Below, piece by piece: positions 23,819-33,452 of a stretch of 64,000 nucleotides of DNA; position 1 is the first letter of the stretch; every line of letters begins with the position of its first letter. Position numbers and translations under genes: made by a program. The notes beneath the pieces are model-generated. The model ran no database searches. It saw only the letters and a list, made by a program, of their open reading frames with translations, and was not told where the DNA came from. The stretch lies in assembly GCF_016773205.1 (NCBI RefSeq), contig NZ_JAETWB010000009.1:82572-146571 (forward strand). The letters run 5' to 3'. The stretch is from Belnapia arida (lineage in GTDB: Bacteria; Pseudomonadota; Alphaproteobacteria; Acetobacterales; Acetobacteraceae).

Positions 23819-26800
23819 TCCGCGGGGGCCGCCGAGATGGGTGCCTGCCGCCGCTTGAAGGTCAGGCGGCGCGCCAGCCCATCGAAGCCGAGATACAGCA
23901 CCGGTGTGACGAACAGGGTGAGCACCTGCGATACCGCAAGGCCGCCGACGACGGCAAGGCCGAGCGGCTGCCGCAGCTCCGCCGCCGCGCCCCAGCCGGC
24001 CGCGATAGGCACCGCGCCCGCGCCGGCGGCCAGCGTCGTCATCAGGATCGGCCGGAACCGCAACAGGCAGGCCTCACGCACCGCGGCGAAGGCCGGCGCC
24101 CCCGCTCGCTGCCGTTGCAGCGCGACATCGACGATCATGATGGCGTTCTTCTTGACCAGGCCTATCAGCAGCAGCACGCCGATCACTGCGATGACGGAGA
24201 GGTCGAGCCCGAAGGCATAGAGCGTCAGGAACGCCCCGAGCGCCGCCGCCGGCAGGCCGGAGAGGATGGTCAGCGGGTGGATCAGGCTCTCATACAGCAC
24301 ACCCAGCACCAGGTAGACGATGGCGATGGCCGCCAGCACCAGCGCTCCCTGTCCGGCCAGCGCCTCCTGGAAGACCTGCGCCGCGCCACTGAATCCGGTG
24401 ACGATGGTGGGCGGCATCCCCACCTCCCGCTCCGCCGCACGGATGGCATTCACGGCGTCGCCGAGCGCCACGCCGGGCGGCGTGTTGAAGCCGATGACCA
24501 CCGCCGGCAGCTGCCCCTGGTGGGAGACGTTGAGCGGCCCCGACTTCCGCTCGATGCTGGCCACGGCCGAAAGCGGCACCAGACGCCCGGTATTGGAGCG
24601 GATGTAGAGCTTGGCGAGCCCCGTCTCGTCCCGCTGGTCCTCCGGCAGCGCCTCCAGGATCACCTGATAGGCATTCGCCTGCCCGTAGAGCGTCGAGATC
24701 TGCCGCGTGCCGAAGGCCGAGAACAGCGCCTGCCGCACCGCATCCACCGAGACCCCGAGCGAGGTCGCCCGATCCCGGTTGACGTTGACCTGCACCACCG
24801 GGCTGTCGATCTGCAGGTCGGTGTTCACGTCCTGCAGCTGCGGGATCTTGAGCAGCTGCTGCTCCATCCGCTGCGCCCAGTCGTAGAGCTCCTCGAGCCT
24901 GAGCCCCTGCAAGGAATAGAGATACAGCGTCCGCGTCTGCCGCGAGCCGAAATTGAGGTTCTGGATCGGCTGGACGAAGACGCGGAGGCCGGGGATCTGG
25001 CTCGTCTCCCGCCGCAGCTGCTGGATGACCTGGACGATGCCGGGCCGCTCCGCTGCCGGCTTCAGCTCGACGAACATCCGCCCCTGGTTGATCGAGATCG
25101 AGCCGCCGGCCGCGCCGATGTTGGAGACGACATTAGCGACCGCGGGATTCTGCCGCAGCTGCTGCGAGAGCTGGCCCTGCATCTCCACCATCGCGGCATA
25201 GGAGGCCCCGCGCGGCCCCTCGGTGTTGATGCTGAGCAGCCCGGTATCCTCGATCGGGAAGAAGCCCTTCGGGATGACCACGGCCATGTACCCCGCCGCC
25301 CCGAGCGAGGCGAAGAAGGCCACCCAGACCAGGAAGCGGAAGCGCAGCGCGAAGTCGAGCATCGCCGCATAGGCGCGCTCGATCGCGCTCAGGAAGCGTT
25401 CCAGCACCCGCTCGACCAGGCCGGGATGGCTGTGCGCCGGCAGCCGCGAGGCCATCAGCGGGGTCAGGGTAAGGGAGACGATGCAGGAGGCGATGACGGA
25501 GAGGCAGACGGTCGCCGCGAAGGCATTGAACACCCGCCCCACCACGCCCCCCATCAACAGGATCGGCAGGAAGACCGCCACCAGGGAGAGGGTGATCGAG
25601 AGCACGGTGAAGCCGATCTCCCGCGAGCCCTTAATGGCCGCCGGGATGGGCGCCATCCCCTCCTCGATATGCCGCATGATCGCCTCGAGCACGACGATCG
25701 CATCGTCCACCACGAGGCCGACCGCGATGGTCAGCCCCAGCAGCGTCACGTTGTCGATGCCGTAGCCCATCAGGTACATCAGCCCGAAGGCGACGCAGAG
25801 GCTGATCGGCACCGCGATGGTCGGGATCAGCGTCGCGCTCAGCTTGCGGAGGAAGACGAAGCAGACCAGCACCACCAGCCCGATGGCGATGGCGAGGCTC
25901 TCCTGCACGTCGTGCACCGCCGCGCGAATGGAGAGCGAGCGGTCGAGCATGACGTTGATCTTCGCCCCGGGCGGCAGCGCCGCTTCCAGCGCCGGCAGGC
26001 TGGCCTTGACGCCGTCCACCACGTCGACGGTGTTGGCATCCGGCTGCCGCAGCACGGCCAGCACCAGCGCCCGCTCGTCGTTCCGCCAGGCGGCGATGCG
26101 GCTGTTGGCGACGCCATCGGCGACGGAGGCGATCTCATTCAGCCGCACCGGCGAGTTGGGCCGCCCGGCGACGACCAGGTTGCCGAAGGCCGCCGCATCC
26201 TGCGGCTGGTCGTTGGCGCGCAGCGTCAGCTGCTGCCGGTCGCCATTCATCAGCCCGACCGGCGTCGCCGAATTGGCCTGGGCAATCGCCTGCTGCATCG
26301 TGTCGAAGGCGAGCCCCATGGCCGCCATCCGGTCCGGGTCGAGCCGCACCCGCACCGCATAGAGCTGCTCACCATAGGTCTGCACCTGCGCCACGCCCTG
26401 CACGCGTGAGAGCGCCGGGCTGACGATCGTGCTGACCAGGTCGTTCAGGTAGTAGAGCGGCTTGTCCCCGCCCGAGACCGTCAGCAGCACCACCGGCGCA
26501 TCGGCCGGGTTCACCTTGCGGTAGTTCGGCGGCACCAGCATGTCGACCGGCAGCCGCCGCTGCGCGCGCGTCAGCGCCGCCTGCACATCCTGCGCCGCCG
26601 CGTCGATGTTCTTGGTCAGCACGAACTGCACGGTGATCTGCGAGGTGTCCTGCCCGTTGATCGAGCTCATCGAATCGACGCCCGCGATGGTCGACAGCTC
26701 GCGCTCGATCGGCAGCGCCACGCTGGTCGCCATCGTCTCCGGGCTGGCGCCCGGGAAATTGGCGAAGATGGTGATGACCGGGAAATCGACCCGCGGCACG

Positions 26801-26907
26801 GCCGCCACCGGCAGCCGCGTATAGGCGATGATGCCGGCGATGATCGCGGCGAGCGACAGCAGCCCGGTCATCACCGGGCGGCGGATGCAGAGTTCGGAGA
26901 TGTTCAT
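23815..26907 (-). CDS. RND efflux permease (AcrB/MdtB-like)
   Basis: A 1030-residue inner-membrane pump of the hydrophobe/amphiphile efflux-1 family. The N-terminus MNISELCIRRPVMTGLLSLA begins the first helix. The proton-relay acids in helix 4 are visible in LTIAVGLVVDDAIVVLEAI (two Asp), and the conserved lysine of helix 10 in LIGLVKKNAIMIVDVAL. Two large periplasmic loops follow helices 1 and 7, for example LSINTEGPRGASYAAMVEMQ. It exports drugs, dyes or bile salts with the adaptor encoded 21 nt upstream. No outer-membrane TolC-type gene is present here, so the third component must be elsewhere. Coupled at its 3' end to the cupin gene. Confidence 0.96.
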   Translation of the reverse strand: MNISELCIRRPVMTGLLSLAAIIAGIIAYTRLPVAAVPRVDFPVITIFANFPGASPETMATSVALPIERELSTIAGVDSMSSINGQDTSQITVQFVLTKNIDAAAQDVQAALTRAQRRLPVDMLVPPNYRKVNPADAPVVLLTVSGGDKPLYYLNDLVSTIVSPALSRVQGVAQVQTYGEQLYAVRVRLDPDRMAAMGLAFDTMQQAIAQANSATPVGLMNGDRQQLTLRANDQPQDAAAFGNLVVAGRPNSPVRLNEIASVADGVANSRIAAWRNDERALVLAVLRQPDANTVDVVDGVKASLPALEAALPPGAKINVMLDRSLSIRAAVHDVQESLAIAIGLVVLVCFVFLRKLSATLIPTIAVPISLCVAFGLMYLMGYGIDNVTLLGLTIAVGLVVDDAIVVLEAIMRHIEEGMAPIPAAIKGSREIGFTVLSITLSLVAVFLPILLMGGVVGRVFNAFAATVCLSVIASCIVSLTLTPLMASRLPAHSHPGLVERVLERFLSAIERAYAAMLDFALRFRFLVWVAFFASLGAAGYMAVVIPKGFFPIEDTGLLSINTEGPRGASYAAMVEMQGQLSQQLRQNPAVANVVSNIGAAGGSISINQGRMFVELKPAAERPGIVQVIQQLRRETSQIPGLRVFVQPIQNLNFGSRQTRTLYLYSLQGLRLEELYDWAQRMEQQLLKIPQLQDVNTDLQIDSPVVQVNVNRDRATSLGVSVDAVRQALFSAFGTRQISTLYGQANAYQVILEALPEDQRDETGLAKLYIRSNTGRLVPLSAVASIERKSGPLNVSHQGQLPAVVIGFNTPPGVALGDAVNAIRAAEREVGMPPTIVTGFSGAAQVFQEALAGQGALVLAAIAIVYLVLGVLYESLIHPLTILSGLPAAALGAFLTLYAFGLDLSVIAVIGVLLLIGLVKKNAIMIVDVALQRQRAGAPAFAAVREACLLRFRPILMTTLAAGAGAVPIAAGWGAAAELRQPLGLAVVGGLAVSQVLTLFVTPVLYLGFDGLARRLTFKRRQAPISAAPAE

Positions 26908-26928
26908 CCTGCCGGGTGCCCCTGCCGC

Positions 26929-28053
26929 CTACCGGACGCTCGAGACGCGCTGCGGTCCCGCATTGCGCTCCATCGCCCGTGTGCCCTCTGTGACGCGCTG
27001 CGCCCCGTCCACGATCACCTTCTCGCCCGGCTGCAGCTCGCCGGTGACGACGGCACGCTCGCCCGCGACCCGCACCAGCACCACCTCCCGCCGCCGCGCC
27101 GTATTGTCGGGCGCAAGGACGAAGACGAAGCGCCCGTTCTGCCCGGTCTGCACCGCCGGCCCTGCCACGGTGATGGCGTCCGGCTCGACCCGCGGCGCGA
27201 TCTTGACCTGCACGTACTGCCCCGGCCAGAGCCGGAATCCGGCATTGTCGAAGCGCGCCTTCAGCAGGATCGTCCCCGTCGTCGTATCCACGGCGCTGTC
27301 GACGAAGACCAGCCGCCCTTCGGCCGGCGGCGCTGTATCACCCTCCGGCCGGACGGCGACGCGCGGCGGGTCGCGCAGCATCGCCGCCTGCACCTCCGGC
27401 AGCCAGCGCTCGGGGATGGCGAATTGCACGAGGACCGGGTCCACCTGGGTCAGCGTGGTGATGGCGGTGTTCTCCGCCTGGCGGACGAAATTGCCGGCGC
27501 GCAACGGGATGGCGCCGAGCCTGCCATCCATCTCCGCGAAGATCGTCGCATATTCGATACTCAGCCGCGTCTGCTGGATCAGCGCCTCGGTCGCCCTGGC
27601 CGTGGCGGCAGCGGCCAGCGCATCGGCCTGGGCCTGCTCGAAGCGCTGCTGCGAGGCGAAGCTCTCGCCCCGCAGCGACTGGTAGCGCCTGGCATCGGCC
27701 TGGGTACGGGCCTCCTGCGCCCGGTTGCTGGCGAGCTGCGCCTCCTGCTGCGCCAGGATCGCCTGGTTGAGCCGCGAGTCGAGGGTGAAGAGCGGCTGGC
27801 CGCGCCGCACCATCTGCCCCTCGGTCACATGCACCCGCTCGATCTGCCCATCCACCCGGGTGCGGATGGTGACGACCGATTCCGAGGCGACGATACCGTT
27901 CGCCAGGATCTCCACCGGCACCGGCCCGACCTGCACCGGGTCCGTGGTGACGGGAACGCCGCCCTGCTGGGCCCGGGCAACCCCCGCCGGCAGCAGGGCC
28001 AGCAGGGCCACGAAGGCGAAGCGCCGCAGGCGCGGCAGGAGGCGTCGCGTCAT
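26929..28053 (-). CDS. RND efflux periplasmic adaptor (membrane fusion protein)
   Basis: A 374-residue adaptor with an N-terminal signal peptide (LRRFAFVALLALLPAGVARA). The barrel-sandwich half begins PVEILANGIVASESVVTIRT and VDGQIERVHVTEGQMVRRGQPL, the classical biotinyl-lipoyl-like strand pair. A long helical hairpin follows (AILAQQEAQLASNRAQEART). The second lipoyl half is IEYATIFAEMDGRLGAIPLRAGNFV. It bridges the RND permease and the outer-membrane channel. A GGGGAGAA ribosome site precedes the ATG. The gene heads the pump operon (adaptor, permease, cupin), 57 nt from a strong palindrome at 28110-28132. Confidence 0.95.
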   Translation of the reverse strand: MTRRLLPRLRRFAFVALLALLPAGVARAQQGGVPVTTDPVQVGPVPVEILANGIVASESVVTIRTRVDGQIERVHVTEGQMVRRGQPLFTLDSRLNQAILAQQEAQLASNRAQEARTQADARRYQSLRGESFASQQRFEQAQADALAAAATARATEALIQQTRLSIEYATIFAEMDGRLGAIPLRAGNFVRQAENTAITTLTQVDPVLVQFAIPERWLPEVQAAMLRDPPRVAVRPEGDTAPPAEGRLVFVDSAVDTTTGTILLKARFDNAGFRLWPGQYVQVKIAPRVEPDAITVAGPAVQTGQNGRFVFVLAPDNTARRREVVLVRVAGERAVVTGELQPGEKVIVDGAQRVTEGTRAMERNAGPQRVSSVR

Positions 28054-28109
28054 CCGTCTCGGTTCTCCCCGGGGCCGCTAGCGCGGCCGGCAGCCGAACA
28101 GCAGGGCAG

Positions 28110-28132
28110 TACGGCGTCTCATATACGCCGTA
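28110..28132. promoter_or_regulatory. Operator-like palindrome before the RND pump
   Basis: Arms TACGGCGT (28110-28117) and ACGCCGTA (28125-28132) are perfect reverse complements separated by a 7-nt AT-rich spacer. The site is about 57 nt upstream of the adaptor ATG, where a TetR-family repressor such as AcrR would be expected to bind. No regulator gene is next to the pump, so a repressor would have to act in trans. Binding has not been shown. Confidence 0.5.
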
Positions 28133-28349
28133 TTGCCTCCGCCCCCACGAATTCCTGCCGGAAAATGGATGACAGGTCCTGGAACGGAATGCGGCTCCGC
28201 CGGTCACGTGCTGCTCCAGCAACGACCGTGCCATGCTGCGGGAAGGGCCGCAACGCACAGCGGCATCATCTTTCATGAACAGTTTCATCCCCCCAATGGC
28301 GGGGCCGTGCCATGCTGCGCGCCGCTTCGCGTTACCGGGATGACCATGC

Positions 28350-31300
28350 ATGCGCCTGCTTCTGCTGCTGTTCGGCCTGCTTTGCCTGGCACCCGGCCTG
28401 CGCGCCCAGGGCTTCGACCTGCCCGGCGTTTCCGCCGATGCCGAGGCCTGGCAGCGCGACCTCACCCGCCGCTTCCCGGCCGGGGCGACGCCGCAGCAGC
28501 GCGCCGCCGCCGAGCAGCGTGCCGCCGCGGCCGAGCGCACCAGTAACTGGCCCGCCGCCTCCCAGGCCTGGGAGGAGCGCATCGCCGGCGGCGACCCGAG
28601 GCCGGAGCACTGGCTCGCCCTCGCCCGCGCCCACATGCAGAAGACGCCGCCCGACCCCGCCCGCGCGCTCCAGGCCGCCTGGATGAATTTTCAGGCCGTC
28701 GCCGCCGGAGAGCCGGAGATCCCCGCCCTTCTGCTCATGGCCGATGCCCTGCAGCGGCTGGACCGCCCCGCCCAGCAACTCCAGGCGCTAAGCGCCGTCC
28801 TCGAACGCGCCCCGAACGATCTCCGCTACCGCCAGATGCTGACCGATGCCCGCCGCGCCGCCGGCCTGCTCATCGCCCGCATCAACACCGAGCCCGAGGC
28901 GGAGCCGGCCCGCGCCTGCCTCGCCTTCACCCTGCCCCCCGCCCGCCGCACCGACTGGCAGCCGGGCGACTGGGTGCGGACCGAGCCCGCCATCCCCGGC
29001 CTCACGGTGACGCGCGAGGGCGACCGGCTCTGCATCCTCGGCCTGCCGAACGGCGCCACCACGCGCGTCCTGCTTCGCGCCGGCCTCCCCGGCGAGGACG
29101 GCCAGCGCCTCGCCCGCGATGCCGAGCTGCGCATCGCCATGCCCAACCGGGCCGCCAGCATCCTCTTCGATTCCAGCGGCTTCCTGCTGCCGCGCGGCCA
29201 GGCGCCGCGCATCGGCTTCAACACCATGAACCTCTCCACCCTCAGCCTCCGCGTGGTGCGGGTGACGGAGCGCAACCTCGTCCCCTTCGGCCGCAACTGG
29301 AGCCCGGGCACCGCCCTCGACAGCTGGACGGCCGAGGACATCCCCGACACCTGGGGCCGCACCATCTGGGAAGGCCGCGTCGAGCTGCCCCGCTTCGAGG
29401 CCAACCGCATCCAGCGCCAGGTGATCCCCCTGCCGGATGCGCTCCGCGCGGCCGGCCCCGGCCTCTACGCGCTGGTGGTGAAGCCCGCCGACGGCACGCG
29501 CGCCCGCGCCGCCGGCCTGCCCATCATGGTGACCGATCTCGGCATCACCGCCTGGCGCAGCCCGCAGGGCCTCGCCGCGCAGGTGAGGGGCCTCGGCGCC
29601 GGCCAGCCGCGCCCCGGCACGCAGGTCCGCCTGCTCGCCGGCAACAACGACATCCTGGCCGAGGCCGAGGCCGGCCCCGACGGCCTCGTCCGCTTCGCCG
29701 CCCCGCTGCTGCGCGGCACCGGCCCGATGGCACCCAAGGCCTTGCAGGCCGCCCTCGGCGACGACCTCGTCCAGCTCGACCTGGAAAGCGCCGCCTTCGA
29801 CCTCTCCGACCGAGGCGCGACCGGCGCCCCGCATCCCGGCGCCATCGACGCCTTCACCTGGCTCGACCGCGGCATCTACCGCCCCGGCGAGACGGTCCAG
29901 GCCGCGGCCCTCATCCGCGACGCCGGCGGCGCCCCGCTCGACCTCCCCGCCCGCTTCCGCCTCCGCCGCCCGAACGGCAGCGTCTATGCCGAGGCCGTTC
30001 CCGCCCGCACGCCGGGCGCCGCCATCCTCTGGCCGATCCCGATCGGCACCAGCGCCCCCGCCGGCGTCTGGACGCTGGAGGTGCTGGCCGACCCCAACGA
30101 CCCGCCCATTGGCCGCGCCGAGTTCCGCGTCGATGCCTTTGTCCCCGAGCGGCTCGAGGTGAAGGCCGGCCCCGCCCCCGGCCCGCTGGTGCCCGGCCAG
30201 GTGATGAACCTCCCCATCAACGCCCGCTTCCTCTACGGCGCCCCCGCCGCCGGCCTCACCGGCAGCGCGGAGCTGCGCCTCCAGGCCCTCCGCTCGCCCT
30301 TCCCGCAGTTCAAGGACTACCTCTTCGGCCTGGTGGACGAGCAATTCGCCCCCGACCTCATCCCCTTCGACATCGAGGCGCTGGACGACCAGGGCGGCGG
30401 CAGCCTCGCCCTCTCCCTGCCCCGCGCCCCCGACACCACCCGCCCCCTCCAGGCCGAGCTCGCCATCTCCATCGACGAGCCCGGCGGCCGCGCCTCCCGC
30501 ACCTCGCTCACCCTGCCGGTGCGCAGCCCTGGCCGGATGATCGGCGTGAGGCCGCTCTTCGCCGACCTCGCGATCGATGCCGGCGCCGAGGCGGCCTTCG
30601 AAATCATCGCCCTCGCCCCGGATGCGAAGCCCGTCGCCGCCCGCCTCCGCGCCCGCCTGGTGCGCGAGCGCCCAGACTGGCGCATCGTCACCCGCGGCGG
30701 CACCCCCCGCTACGAGACGGTCTGGCGCGACGAGCCGGTAGACAGCGCCGACCTCGCCGTTCCCGCCACCGGCCCCGCCCGCTTCGCCCGCCGCCTGCCC
30801 TTCGGCCGCTACCGGCTGGAAGTCTCGGACCCTGGCGGCATGTCCATCACCTCCATCCGCTTCCGCTCCGGCTGGGCCGGCGGCGAGACGCCGGAGGTGC
30901 CCGACAAGGTCGATGTCGCCGCCGACCGCCGCGCCTATGCGCCCGGCGAGACCGCCCACATCCGCATCACCCCGCCCTTCTCCGGCCCCGCCAGCCTCGC
31001 CATCCTGACCGACCGCCTGGTCTCCCTCCGCGAGATCCAGCTCGCCGAGGGCAGCACGGAGGTCGAGGTCCCGGTCGATGCCGCCTGGGGCGCCGGCGCC
31101 TATGTCACGGTGACCGCCTTCCGCCCCGGCGAGACGCGCCAGGGCCAGCCCGGCCGTGCCCTTGGCCTCGCCTGGGTGCAGGTCGACCCCGGCTCCCGCC
31201 GCATCGAGGTCTCGATCAACACGCCGGAGCGCATCACCCCCCGCCAGAGCCTCGCCATCCCCATCAGGCTGGCGAATGCAGGGGAGGGGGCCACCCTCAC

Positions 31301-33452
31301 CCTCGCCGCCGTGGATGAGGGCATCCTCCGCCTGACGCGCTTCGAAAGCCCGGACCCGGTGCCGCATTTCATGGGCCGCCGCCGCCTCGCCGTCGACATC
31401 CGCGACGACTACGGCCGCCTCATCCCGCCCGCCGAGGGCGAGCTCGCCGTGCTCCGCCAGGGCGGCGACGAGTTCTCGGCCGGCGCCATCGAGATCCCGC
31501 AGCGCACGGTCGCCCTCTTCTCCGGCCCCGTCACCGTGGCGCCCGACGGCACCGCGACCGTCACTCTCGACATCCCCGACTTCGCCGGCGAGCTGCGGCT
31601 GATGGCCGTCGCCTGGGCGGGCAACCGCATCGGCGCTGCGAGCAAGCCGCTGACGGTGCGCGACCCGGTGATCGCCGAGGCGCTGCTGCCCCGCTTCCTC
31701 GCTCCCGGCGACGAGGCTCGGCTGCCCGTCCTCCTCAGCAACCTCGACCTGCCCGAAGGCGAGATCACGGCCACCCTGTCTACCGAAGGCGCCATCGCCC
31801 TCGCCGGCCCAGAGCGCTTGACCGCTCGCCTCGCGCCCAACGCCCGCGCGCTCCCGACCAGCACGCTCCGCGCCACCGCCGCCGGCCAGGGCGTCCTCCG
31901 CCTGACCGTCGCCGGCCCCGGCGGCTTCACCGCCAGCCGCGAATCCCGCATCACCATCCGCTCCTCCCGCCCCATCACCACCGAGGTCACGGCGCAGGAG
32001 ATCCCCCCCGGCCAGGAACGCCCGCTGGCGCTCGCCGCCGACCGCTGGCTCGCCGGCACCTGGCGCGCCGCCGCCAGCTTCGGCGGCCCCACGCGCTACG
32101 ACGCCGGCGGCATGCTGAAGCTGCTGGAGAGCTACCCCTTCGCCTGCCTCGAGCAATCCTCCTCCCAGCTCCTCGCCTTCAGCTCGGGCCAGGTCGATGG
32201 GCTGGCGGGGGATGAGCGCGCCGCCCGCCTCCAGCGCGCCGTCGAATGGGTGCTGAACAAGCAGCGCTACGACGGCGGCTTCGGCCTCTGGTCCGCCCAG
32301 GGCGAGATCCAGTACTGGACAGGTGCCTACGCAACCGAGGCCCTGCTGCGCGCCCGCGCCGCCGGCGCCGCGGTGCCGGACGCCGCGCTCGAGGATGCGC
32401 TGAAGGCCATCGCCGAGCAGGCCGAGGACGTCTCCGCCTCCAACCCGGAGGAGCGCGCCGCCCAGGCCTACCGCCTCTACGTCCTGTCGCTCGCCGGCCG
32501 CCCCCGCCTCGGCGCCGCCCGCCGCCTGCTGGAGGATCTCGACCAGCTCCCCACCCCCTTGGCGAAGGCCCAGCTCGCCGCCGCCTTCGCCAAGGCCGGC
32601 GACCGCCCGCGCGCCGAGGCCGCCTTCGCCGCCGCCCTGGCGACGCCCGCCCGCCGCGCCTGGATCTACGACTACGGCACCGCCGCCCGCGACGCCCTGG
32701 CCGTTGCCGCCCTGCTGAAGGAGAGCGGCCTGCTGCCCGACCGCCTCTCGGCCCTGCAGGCGACGCTGCCCGGCCCGGAGCTGACGCCGCAATCCACCAA
32801 CACCCAGGAACAGGCCTGGGGCGTCACCGCCGCCGCCGCCCTCGGCCGCGACGGCCGCCCCGTCCGCGTCGCGGTGAACGGCGCGCCGCAGGCCCCGGCA
32901 CCGATCCTCGCCGTCGCCCTCCAGGCGCCGGGCACCGCGCGCAACCTCTCCGACACGCCGGTCTGGGCCAGCCTCTCCGTCACCGGCATCCCGGCCCAGC
33001 CGGCCCCGGCCGGGCGGGCGGGGATGCGCATCGCCCGCCGCTTCTTCGACCTCGCCGGCCAGCCGCTCAACCTCGACACGCTGAAGCAGAACACCGTCTT
33101 CGTCCTGCTGCTGGAAGGCAAGGCCGAGACGCCGGAGGCCCACCGCGCCATCCTCCAGCAGGGCCTGCCGGCTGGCTGGGAGATCGTCGGCCGCCTGTCC
33201 GCGGGCGAGGTGGCGGGGATGCCCTGGCTCGGCACGCTGAGCGAGACGGCGGCCACCCCCGCCCTCGACGACCGCCTGGCCGCGGCGCTGGACCTGACGC
33301 CGGAAGCCCCCGACTTCCGCATCGCCGTCCGCCTCCGCGCCGTCACCGCCGGCCGGTTCGAACTGCCCGGCGCCCAGGTCGAGGACATGTACCGGCCGCA
33401 GGTCTTCGCCCGGCAGAATACCGGGCGGATCACGGTGCTGCCGGCCGACTGA
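28350..33452 (+). CDS. Alpha-2-macroglobulin family protein (bacterial, YfhM-like)
   Basis: A 1700-residue exported protease-inhibitor-type protein. The signal peptide is MRLLLLLFGLLCLAPGLRAQ. The internal thioester is intact: CLEQ at residues 1266-1269 in the segment SYPFACLEQSSSQLLAFS, with a flanking alpha-helical thioester-domain region (QRYDGGFGLW). MG-domain motifs such as TDRGIYRPGETV and YAPGETAHIRI are present (for example TWLDRGIYRPGETVQ). No lipobox cysteine is evident after the signal. Bacterial A2M traps attacking proteases and is typically encoded with PBP1C, as here. Its TGA overlaps the pbpC ATG (TGATG). It faces the pump operon across a 296-nt gap. Confidence 0.95.
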   Translation: MRLLLLLFGLLCLAPGLRAQGFDLPGVSADAEAWQRDLTRRFPAGATPQQRAAAEQRAAAAERTSNWPAASQAWEERIAGGDPRPEHWLALARAHMQKTPPDPARALQAAWMNFQAVAAGEPEIPALLLMADALQRLDRPAQQLQALSAVLERAPNDLRYRQMLTDARRAAGLLIARINTEPEAEPARACLAFTLPPARRTDWQPGDWVRTEPAIPGLTVTREGDRLCILGLPNGATTRVLLRAGLPGEDGQRLARDAELRIAMPNRAASILFDSSGFLLPRGQAPRIGFNTMNLSTLSLRVVRVTERNLVPFGRNWSPGTALDSWTAEDIPDTWGRTIWEGRVELPRFEANRIQRQVIPLPDALRAAGPGLYALVVKPADGTRARAAGLPIMVTDLGITAWRSPQGLAAQVRGLGAGQPRPGTQVRLLAGNNDILAEAEAGPDGLVRFAAPLLRGTGPMAPKALQAALGDDLVQLDLESAAFDLSDRGATGAPHPGAIDAFTWLDRGIYRPGETVQAAALIRDAGGAPLDLPARFRLRRPNGSVYAEAVPARTPGAAILWPIPIGTSAPAGVWTLEVLADPNDPPIGRAEFRVDAFVPERLEVKAGPAPGPLVPGQVMNLPINARFLYGAPAAGLTGSAELRLQALRSPFPQFKDYLFGLVDEQFAPDLIPFDIEALDDQGGGSLALSLPRAPDTTRPLQAELAISIDEPGGRASRTSLTLPVRSPGRMIGVRPLFADLAIDAGAEAAFEIIALAPDAKPVAARLRARLVRERPDWRIVTRGGTPRYETVWRDEPVDSADLAVPATGPARFARRLPFGRYRLEVSDPGGMSITSIRFRSGWAGGETPEVPDKVDVAADRRAYAPGETAHIRITPPFSGPASLAILTDRLVSLREIQLAEGSTEVEVPVDAAWGAGAYVTVTAFRPGETRQGQPGRALGLAWVQVDPGSRRIEVSINTPERITPRQSLAIPIRLANAGEGATLTLAAVDEGILRLTRFESPDPVPHFMGRRRLAVDIRDDYGRLIPPAEGELAVLRQGGDEFSAGAIEIPQRTVALFSGPVTVAPDGTATVTLDIPDFAGELRLMAVAWAGNRIGAASKPLTVRDPVIAEALLPRFLAPGDEARLPVLLSNLDLPEGEITATLSTEGAIALAGPERLTARLAPNARALPTSTLRATAAGQGVLRLTVAGPGGFTASRESRITIRSSRPITTEVTAQEIPPGQERPLALAADRWLAGTWRAAASFGGPTRYDAGGMLKLLESYPFACLEQSSSQLLAFSSGQVDGLAGDERAARLQRAVEWVLNKQRYDGGFGLWSAQGEIQYWTGAYATEALLRARAAGAAVPDAALEDALKAIAEQAEDVSASNPEERAAQAYRLYVLSLAGRPRLGAARRLLEDLDQLPTPLAKAQLAAAFAKAGDRPRAEAAFAAALATPARRAWIYDYGTAARDALAVAALLKESGLLPDRLSALQATLPGPELTPQSTNTQEQAWGVTAAAALGRDGRPVRVAVNGAPQAPAPILAVALQAPGTARNLSDTPVWASLSVTGIPAQPAPAGRAGMRIARRFFDLAGQPLNLDTLKQNTVFVLLLEGKAETPEAHRAILQQGLPAGWEIVGRLSAGEVAGMPWLGTLSETAATPALDDRLAAALDLTPEAPDFRIAVRLRAVTAGRFELPGAQVEDMYRPQVFARQNTGRITVLPAD

